A program made the position numbers and the translations under genes. From contig CAMUQM010000058.1 in NCBI GenBank assembly GCA_947095945.1, positions 1 through 9,978 on the forward strand: a stretch of DNA of 9,978 nucleotides, written 5' to 3'. The stretch comes from an uncultured Prevotella sp. (GTDB lineage: Bacteria; Bacteroidota; Bacteroidia; Bacteroidales; Bacteroidaceae). Below, piece after piece: positions 6,123 to 9,978 of the stretch (positions are counted from its first letter, which is position 1; every line of letters begins with the position of its first letter). A model generated the notes under the pieces. That model was not told the origin of the DNA and did not search any database. It worked only from the letters and a program-made list of their open reading frames with translations.

Positions 6123-7487
6123 TTACTCGCTTACAAGTTTGTTGAACTCCTCAAGACTTACGGTCTTAACGTTCAGTTTAACAACCTCCTTGATAGCTGC
6201 AGCAAGCTTGCGATCAAGAGCTGCTTCAACGAAAGAATCTATATTCTCACGTTTCTTCAGCATCTCATCAGCATAACCATTCAAGTAATCCTCTGGAATA
6301 TTGGTCATACCATACTGAGCAAACTGTGCACGTGCCATCTGACGAGCGCTCTCACGAACATCATTGTCATCAATCTTAATATCGTTGTCCTTAGCCAACT
6401 GCTCCTTAATCAGGTGCCATGTCAACTCCTTGATGCTCTGTGCGTAGTTCTTCTCTACAAACTCCTCACCCTTATCCTGATTGTTAGCCAACATAATACG
6501 CTTCAAGATAGCATCAGGGAAAGTCAAATCACCAACCTTCTTCTCGCAGTATGCACGGAGGTCCTGAATAAACTTGTAGTTAGAATCACCCTTCAACTGC
6601 TCTGCCAAACCGTCAGCAATTGCCTTACGGAAAGCTGCCTCATCCTTGATATCAGCATCCTCACCGTAAACGCTCTTCCAAAGCTCTGCATTGTTCTCAG
6701 CCTTAACGAAGCGTGAAATCTCAGTAATCTGATAAGAGAAGTTACCCTTGTGCTCAGCAACCTCTTCTTTCTTAATCTTCAGGAGTGAAGAAACCTCGAT
6801 ATCATTATCTGGGTAAGCTGCTGTTGGGTTAAAGATAATGATGTCACCAAGCTTAGCACCATCAAAGAGCTTCTTCTGATCTTCAACCTTGATATACTGT
6901 GGCATCAATGATGCGCCCTCAACGGTGATACCACCCTCGAGTGTATTTCCATTCTCATCCAACTCACGGATATCACCCTTCAACATATCGCGCTGCTCAG
7001 GATCGAACACCTCAGCCTTGTCGTAGTGACCAGAACGGCTCTGGAACATCTCAACCTGCTGATCAATCAACTTGTCATCAACAGCAATCTCGTAGTAGTC
7101 AATCTTGTTCTTGCCATTCAACTCAATCTTAAACTCTGGAGCGATAGCAATATCAAACTTGAACTCATAAGGTGCTGGCTTCTCCAAGTCAACTGCTTCC
7201 TGAGACTCAGAACCCATTGGCTGACCCAACATTTGAATCTTGTTATCAGCGATATATTTCTGGAGGTTCTCACCAAGAATCTTATTGATAGCATCCATCT
7301 TTACCTGTGAACCATACTGACGCTTAATCAGCCCCATAGGTACCTGACCCTGACGGAAACCAGGAATGTTAGCACGCTTGCGATAATCCTTGAGAGTTTT
7401 CTCTACCTCATCCTTGTAATCAGCTTCCTCAACTGTGATGCTCATCAAGCCATTCACTTTGTCGGGATTCTCAAATGAAATTTTCAT
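6123..7487 (-). CDS. tig: Trigger factor, ribosome-associated chaperone
   Basis: A 454-residue chaperone that binds the ribosome exit tunnel and shields nascent chains. The N-terminal ribosome-binding domain (about 1-115) carries the signature loop GFRQGQVP at 43-50, equivalent to the GFRxGxxP loop of E. coli. The middle region (about 150-255) sits where the FKBP-type peptidyl-prolyl isomerase domain lies. By eye it is divergent (few of the FKBP landmarks, although FDGAKLGD is recognisable), so isomerase activity is uncertain. The C-terminal part (about 260-440) is the helical substrate-cradle domain. Length is typical. It has its own promoter about 90 nt upstream, ends 177 bp before clpP, and forms the conserved tig-clpP-clpX neighbourhood linking folding and proteolysis. 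No strong terminator follows, so some readthrough into clpPX is possible. Confidence 0.95.
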   Translation of the reverse strand: MKISFENPDKVNGLMSITVEEADYKDEVEKTLKDYRKRANIPGFRQGQVPMGLIKRQYGSQVKMDAINKILGENLQKYIADNKIQMLGQPMGSESQEAVDLEKPAPYEFKFDIAIAPEFKIELNGKNKIDYYEIAVDDKLIDQQVEMFQSRSGHYDKAEVFDPEQRDMLKGDIRELDENGNTLEGGITVEGASLMPQYIKVEDQKKLFDGAKLGDIIIFNPTAAYPDNDIEVSSLLKIKKEEVAEHKGNFSYQITEISRFVKAENNAELWKSVYGEDADIKDEAAFRKAIADGLAEQLKGDSNYKFIQDLRAYCEKKVGDLTFPDAILKRIMLANNQDKGEEFVEKNYAQSIKELTWHLIKEQLAKDNDIKIDDNDVRESARQMARAQFAQYGMTNIPEDYLNGYADEMLKKRENIDSFVEAALDRKLAAAIKEVVKLNVKTVSLEEFNKLVSE

Positions 7488-7575
7488 CTTTGATGTTATA
7501 TATTATGTTTATTATTATTTATCAAAAACACAAGTTCACAAGAGGGCACAATAACCCCCTATAGACTTTGAAGTG

Positions 7576-7602
7576 CAAAGATACTTAAAAAATCGCATAA
7601 CC
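7576..7602 (-). promoter_or_regulatory. tig: tig promoter
   Basis: The minus strand has TATCTTTG at 7583-7576 followed by CAC. At -33 it has GGTTAT (7602-7597), followed by GCGA and T6. The predicted start near 7569 gives a leader of about 80 nt. It shares 21 of 28 ungapped positions with the clpP promoter, including both boxes and their spacing. Confidence 0.72.
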
Positions 7603-7686
7603 TTATAATATATATGTGGAAATTTGTTTTTTTAACCAAGATAATATGCTACTTAAGCCTACAACTGGTTTTACTTTTTAATCAAC

Positions 7687-7736
7687 AAAGCTGCTTACAG
7701 CCAACTCTTTTATAGTGTTTTGCCGTAAGCAGCTTT
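7687..7736 (+). terminator. Strong hairpin with poly-T on the plus strand
   Basis: AAAGCTGCTTAC (7687-7698) and GTAAGCAGCTTT (7725-7736) are a perfect 12-bp inverted repeat with a 26-nt loop. TTTTTATTTTG follows on the plus strand. On the minus strand the tail is TTTGTTGATT, so it may work in both directions. No plus-strand gene precedes it. In the minus direction it would be a second stop after lptB, insulating tig. Confidence 0.6.
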
Positions 7737-7777
7737 TTATTTTGCACTTACTCTTTATATCTGAAAGGCTCCTTTCT

Positions 7778-7869
7778 CGAATTATTTTCATGAAAATAAA
7801 TATTTATGGTCGTGAAGAAAAATATTTCTTTTCATGAAAAAAAATATTTTTCTTCATGAAAATAATTCG
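7778..7869. repeat. Palindrome array: 22-bp tandem repeat with dyad centres every 11 bp
   Basis: Outer arms of a perfect 17-bp inverted repeat lie at 7778-7794 and 7853-7869. Within is a 22-bp tandem repeat in four units starting at 7785, 7807, 7829 and 7851 (the last partial). Each unit combines a TTTTCATGAAAA palindrome with AAATATTT. Units 1 and 3 agree at 20 of 22 positions; unit 2 is degenerate (17 of 22 with unit 3). Dyad axes fall at 7790.5, 7801.5, 7812.5, 7823.5, 7834.5, 7845.5 and 7856.5. A 44-bp palindrome at 7813-7856 has one mismatched pair. The array is bracketed by two hairpin terminators. Confidence 0.8.
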
Positions 7870-7893
7870 CAACTTACTTACTCTTGCATAAAC

Positions 7894-7927
7894 AAAGGCG
7901 CAAAGAATGCTTTATCTTTGCGCCTTT
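7894..7927 (-). terminator. lptB intrinsic terminator
   Basis: AAAGGCGCAAAGA (7894-7906) and TCTTTGCGCCTTT (7915-7927) form a perfect 13-bp stem with an 8-nt loop. On the minus strand the stem ends in CCTTTGTTTATG. It begins about 45 nt after the lptB stop, with two shorter hairpins between. Confidence 0.8.
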
Positions 7928-7971
7928 CTGACGGCTAATATAGCCTATCTAAAAGAGAGGATATATTCCTC

Positions 7972-8799
7972 TTATAAACCGTTTGCTTCTTCCTGCGCAC
8001 GTTTACGCTGGTCAAGCAACTGGAAGTCTTTCTTCTGAAGAACGAAGTCAGTACCAAGATACTTCTCTTTCACAATCTTATTGGCTGCCAACTCCTCCGG
8101 TGTACCTTTGAAAAGGATGCGTCCCTCAAAGAGAAGATAGGCGCGGTCGGTGATATTCAACGTCTCATGTACGTTGTGGTCAGTGATAAGAATACCGATA
8201 TTGCGGAACTTCAATCGCCAAACGATATGCTGAATATCCTCAACAGCAATAGGGTCGACACCCGCAAAAGGCTCATCAAGCATGATAAACTTTGGGTCGA
8301 TAGCTAAACAACGTGCAATCTCACAGCGACGACGTTCACCTCCTGAAAGGCGGTCACCGAGGTTCTTACGCACTTTCTCCAAACGAAACTCGCGAATAAG
8401 ACTCTCCATCTTATCAATTCGTTCCAGCTTAGATAGCTTTGTCATCTCCAAGACACTCATAATATTATCTTCCACGCTCATCTTACGGAAAACACTCGCC
8501 TCCTGTGGAAGATAGCCAATACCAGCACGGGCACGCTTATATACAGGGAAGTTGGTAATCTCCTGATCGTCAATATACACATGTCCCTCATTGGGTACAA
8601 CCAATCCCGTTGTCATATAGAACGACGTAGTCTTTCCCGCACCATTTGGTCCGAGCAATCCCACAATCTCACCCTGCTTCACATTGATGCTCACACCATT
8701 GGCAACGGTACGCTTTCCGTAACGCTTCACCAGCTTTTCTGTACGAAGAACACTCCCATTGCCTCTTGGGCGTACAACAAAATCATCTAACTCTGACAT
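7972..8799 (-). CDS. lptB: LptB, LPS export ABC transporter ATPase
   Basis: A 275-residue cytoplasmic ATPase that, with LptF and LptG, extracts LPS from the inner membrane for transport to the outer membrane. Motifs in order: Walker A GPNGAGKT at 50-57, Q-loop Q99 in GYLPQE, signature LSGGE at 151-155, Walker B FIMLDEP at 171-177 with E176, D-loop AGVDP, and switch His208 in ITDHNV. The LptB-type sequence FAGVDPIAVEDIQ and the KEKYLGTDF near the end separate it from LivF/LivG-type ATPases. It is longer than E. coli LptB (241 residues): about 13 extra residues at the N-terminus and a charged C-terminal tail of about 22 after the YLG motif. Start at 8799 lies about 20 nt below a good promoter, with AAGAGAAAA just upstream. 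It is monocistronic here, with a strong terminator, and divergent from mlaE. Confidence 0.93.
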   Translation of the reverse strand: MSELDDFVVRPRGNGSVLRTEKLVKRYGKRTVANGVSINVKQGEIVGLLGPNGAGKTTSFYMTTGLVVPNEGHVYIDDQEITNFPVYKRARAGIGYLPQEASVFRKMSVEDNIMSVLEMTKLSKLERIDKMESLIREFRLEKVRKNLGDRLSGGERRRCEIARCLAIDPKFIMLDEPFAGVDPIAVEDIQHIVWRLKFRNIGILITDHNVHETLNITDRAYLLFEGRILFKGTPEELAANKIVKEKYLGTDFVLQKKDFQLLDQRKRAQEEANGL

Positions 8800-8824
8800 A
8801 GTTTTCTCTTTTAAGCTATCGCTG

Positions 8825-8854
8825 CAAAATTACGAAATAAAAAGCAGATAGCAA
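8825..8854 (-). promoter_or_regulatory. lptB: lptB proximal promoter
   Basis: On the minus strand TTG (8854-8852), a 19-nt spacer and TAATTTTG (8832-8825) fit the Bacteroidota consensus. Transcription would begin near 8819, giving a leader of about 20 nt. Confidence 0.7.
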
Positions 8855-8991
8855 TCATAAAGACGTGAAAAGAAACAAAAGGATAACATAGATAAAAGAA
8901 TATCAAAGTGCTTACGTTTCTGTTGAGAGGCTTCCTTACAAAGATTTCAAAGATACTAATATTATCCAAAAAGAGTACCCTGCGAGAACAC

Positions 8992-9022
8992 CAAAGATAC
9001 CACTTGAAGCAAAGGAAAGCAA
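8992..9022 (-). promoter_or_regulatory. Second, distal promoter directed toward lptB
   Basis: On the minus strand TTG (9022-9020), a 20-nt spacer and TATCTTTG (8999-8992) match the consensus. A transcript from here would carry a leader of about 190 nt before lptB. A further TATCTTTG at 8955-8948 lacks a well-spaced -33 box. Confidence 0.5.
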
Positions 9023-9075
9023 CCTTCACGACTATTAAATAATGTCTTTCTTTTCTCTTTCTGTGATATTTTGGT

Positions 9076-9083
9076 TAATTTTG
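9076..9083 (+). promoter_or_regulatory. mlaE promoter -7 box
   Basis: TAATTTTG at 9076-9083 followed by CA matches TAnnTTTG. It would place the start near 9090, about 20 nt before the ATG. No clear TTG lies at -33, only a pyrimidine-rich stretch, so the call rests mostly on the -7 box and its position. Confidence 0.5.
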
Positions 9084-9109
9084 CATTTTGAACATCAAAC
9101 AGAAAGATC

Positions 9110-9856
9110 ATGCTTTTATTCAAGTGGCTAAATACATTCGGTAATTATCTTATGTTGATGGGGCGCTCATTCAGTCGTCCTGAACGAATGAGAATGTTCC
9201 TGAAGCGATATATTAAAGAGATGTCCCAGTTGGGTGTCGATTCTATTGGCATCGTACTGCTCATCTCTTTCTTCATCGGAGCAGTTATATGTATACAGAT
9301 TAAACTCAACGTGCAGAGTCCTTGGATGCCACATTGGGTATCGGGTTATGTGACGAGAGAGATTATGCTTCTGGAGTTTTCCAGTAGTATTATGTGTTTG
9401 ATTCTATCGGGTAAAGTCGGTTCAAACATTGCATCGGAATTAGGAACCATGCGTGTGACCCAGCAAATTGATGCCTTAGAGATTATGGGTATCAACTCTG
9501 CCAGCTACCTTATTCTGCCAAAGATATTAGGACTCATCACAATCATGCCGTTCCTTGTTATCTTCTCAGCAGCAACAGGTATCATTGGTGCATACGCTAC
9601 AGCCTACCTTGCACATATCATCACACCTGTAGATTTAACCTCTGGTTTGCAACATGATTTCAACCCGTGGTTTATGTGGATGAGTATTATCAAGGGATTC
9701 TTCTTTGCCTTCATCATCTCAAGCGTATCGTCATATATGGGCTACACGGTGAAGGGCGGAAGTGTTGAAGTCGGCAAAGCATCTACTGATGCAGTCGTCT
9801 GCTCAAGCGTACTGATTCTTTTCAGCGACGTTTTCCTCACTCAGCTGTTGAGTTAA
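9110..9856 (+). CDS. mlaE: MlaE-family (YrbE) ABC transporter permease
   Basis: A 248-residue inner-membrane permease of the Mla/MCE lipid-transport systems, which move phospholipids between inner and outer membranes together with an MlaF ATPase and an MlaD-type MCE protein. The diagnostic block is at 101-128: GKVGSNIASELGTMRVTQQI followed by DALEIMGI, which contacts the ATPase. A second conserved motif, VGKASTDAVV, is at 221-230. Hydrophobic segments lie at about 46-64, 88-100, 140-170, 193-212 and 228-246. The first 30 residues are amphipathic and basic, as in the family. Start at 9110 follows AGAAAG and a plausible promoter. It is the first gene of a plus-strand unit, divergent from lptB. 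The expected mlaF does not start within 120 bp; repeat DNA fills the rest of the window. Family is secure; whether retrograde or anterograde transport is meant cannot be told. Confidence 0.9.
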   Translation: MLLFKWLNTFGNYLMLMGRSFSRPERMRMFLKRYIKEMSQLGVDSIGIVLLISFFIGAVICIQIKLNVQSPWMPHWVSGYVTREIMLLEFSSSIMCLILSGKVGSNIASELGTMRVTQQIDALEIMGINSASYLILPKILGLITIMPFLVIFSAATGIIGAYATAYLAHIITPVDLTSGLQHDFNPWFMWMSIIKGFFFAFIISSVSSYMGYTVKGGSVEVGKASTDAVVCSSVLILFSDVFLTQLLS

Positions 9857-9867
9857 ACCTCCCCCTA

Positions 9868-9978
9868 CCCCTCCCAAGGAGGGGAGTGCAGGAAAAAATC
9901 AACTTTTGAGAATTAATAGTAATTAATTAATAAGCCCATCTTCCCCCACAAGTAAGCAGATTGGGCTCCCCTCCTTTC
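9868..9978. repeat. Nested inverted repeats downstream of mlaE
   Basis: CCCCTCC (9868-9874) and GGAGGGG (9878-9884) form a compact GC-rich hairpin just after the mlaE stop. AAGGAGGGGAG (9876-9886) is also matched inversely by CTCCCCTCCTT at 9966-9976. Between them AGCCCA (9933-9938) pairs with TGGGCT (9962-9967). The GC-rich arms contrast with AT-rich flanks, and this type of arm recurs in Bacteroidota intergenic DNA. The element may continue past the window end. Confidence 0.55.

Larger units (their letters stand above)
7488..7971. other. 484-bp gene-free region between lptB and tig
   Basis: From the lptB side (minus direction) this region holds short hairpins at 7956-7972 and 7933-7945, the lptB terminator at 7894-7927, the palindrome array at 7778-7869, a small GAAAG/CTTTC hairpin at 7763-7776, a second strong hairpin at 7687-7736, about 80 bp of plain AT-rich DNA, then the tig promoter and leader. 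No ORF with a family-like sequence is present on either strand. Confidence 0.7.

Noticed and set aside
7778..7869. CRISPR array, chromosomal origin or parS site
   Set aside because: The 22-bp repeats have no unique spacers; there are no DnaA boxes or origin-linked genes; the palindrome lacks the ACGT core of parS.
7913..7920. TATCTTTG on the plus strand resembling a promoter -7 box
   Set aside because: It is part of the lptB terminator stem and has no TTG at the required distance upstream.
8811..9029. 72-residue minus-strand frame upstream of lptB
   Set aside because: It lies across the divergent promoter region and both lptB promoters, and its sequence is rich in Phe, Cys and Tyr as expected of translated AT-rich spacer.

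Overview
The window looks like a Bacteroidota chromosome, most likely a Prevotella-type species. Three things point that way. The DNA is AT-rich. Several genes are preceded by the Bacteroidota promoter -7 element TAnnTTTG rather than a sigma-70 -10 box. The order tig-clpP-clpX-recQ, and the protein sequences themselves, fit that phylum. Most of the window is ordinary core genome; the unusual material is in the intergenic DNA.

Layout. 1-416 (+): 3' part of a Dps-type ferritin, cut by the window edge. 417-838: gene-free, with an imperfect inverted-repeat element and a pair of 22-bp-spaced repeats. 839-1496 (-): a HigB/HigA-type toxin-antitoxin pair, toxin first, with a very close promoter. 1512-1720: gene-free, with that promoter and two hairpins. 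1721-3904 (-): RecQ helicase. 4005-5945 (-): clpP-clpX operon. 6123-7487 (-): trigger factor. 7488-7971: 484 bp without a gene, holding the tig promoter, two strong hairpin terminators and a dense AT-rich palindrome array between them. 7972-8799 (-): LptB, the ATPase of LPS export. 8800-9109: divergent promoter region. 9110-9856 (+): MlaE-type lipid-transport permease. 9857-9978: nested inverted repeats running to the window end.

How the genes work together. Trigger factor, ClpP and ClpX form a protein quality-control block covering nascent-chain folding and ATP-driven proteolysis. tig and clpP each have their own promoter, and the two promoters share an unusually similar 28-nt sequence, which suggests common control. 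recQ lies beyond a strong hairpin after clpX, with no clear promoter of its own. lptB and mlaE, both for outer-membrane lipid traffic, are divergently transcribed from a shared 310-bp spacer.

Most notable points: (1) a 92-bp array at 7778-7869 in which palindrome centres recur every 11 bp inside a 22-bp tandem repeat, flanked by a perfect 17-bp inverted repeat; (2) Asn instead of Asp at the third catalytic-triad position of ClpP; (3) the near-identical tig and clpP promoters; (4) a toxin-antitoxin promoter so close to the toxin ATG that the mRNA is probably leaderless. I found no CRISPR array, tRNA, rRNA or intact insertion sequence.
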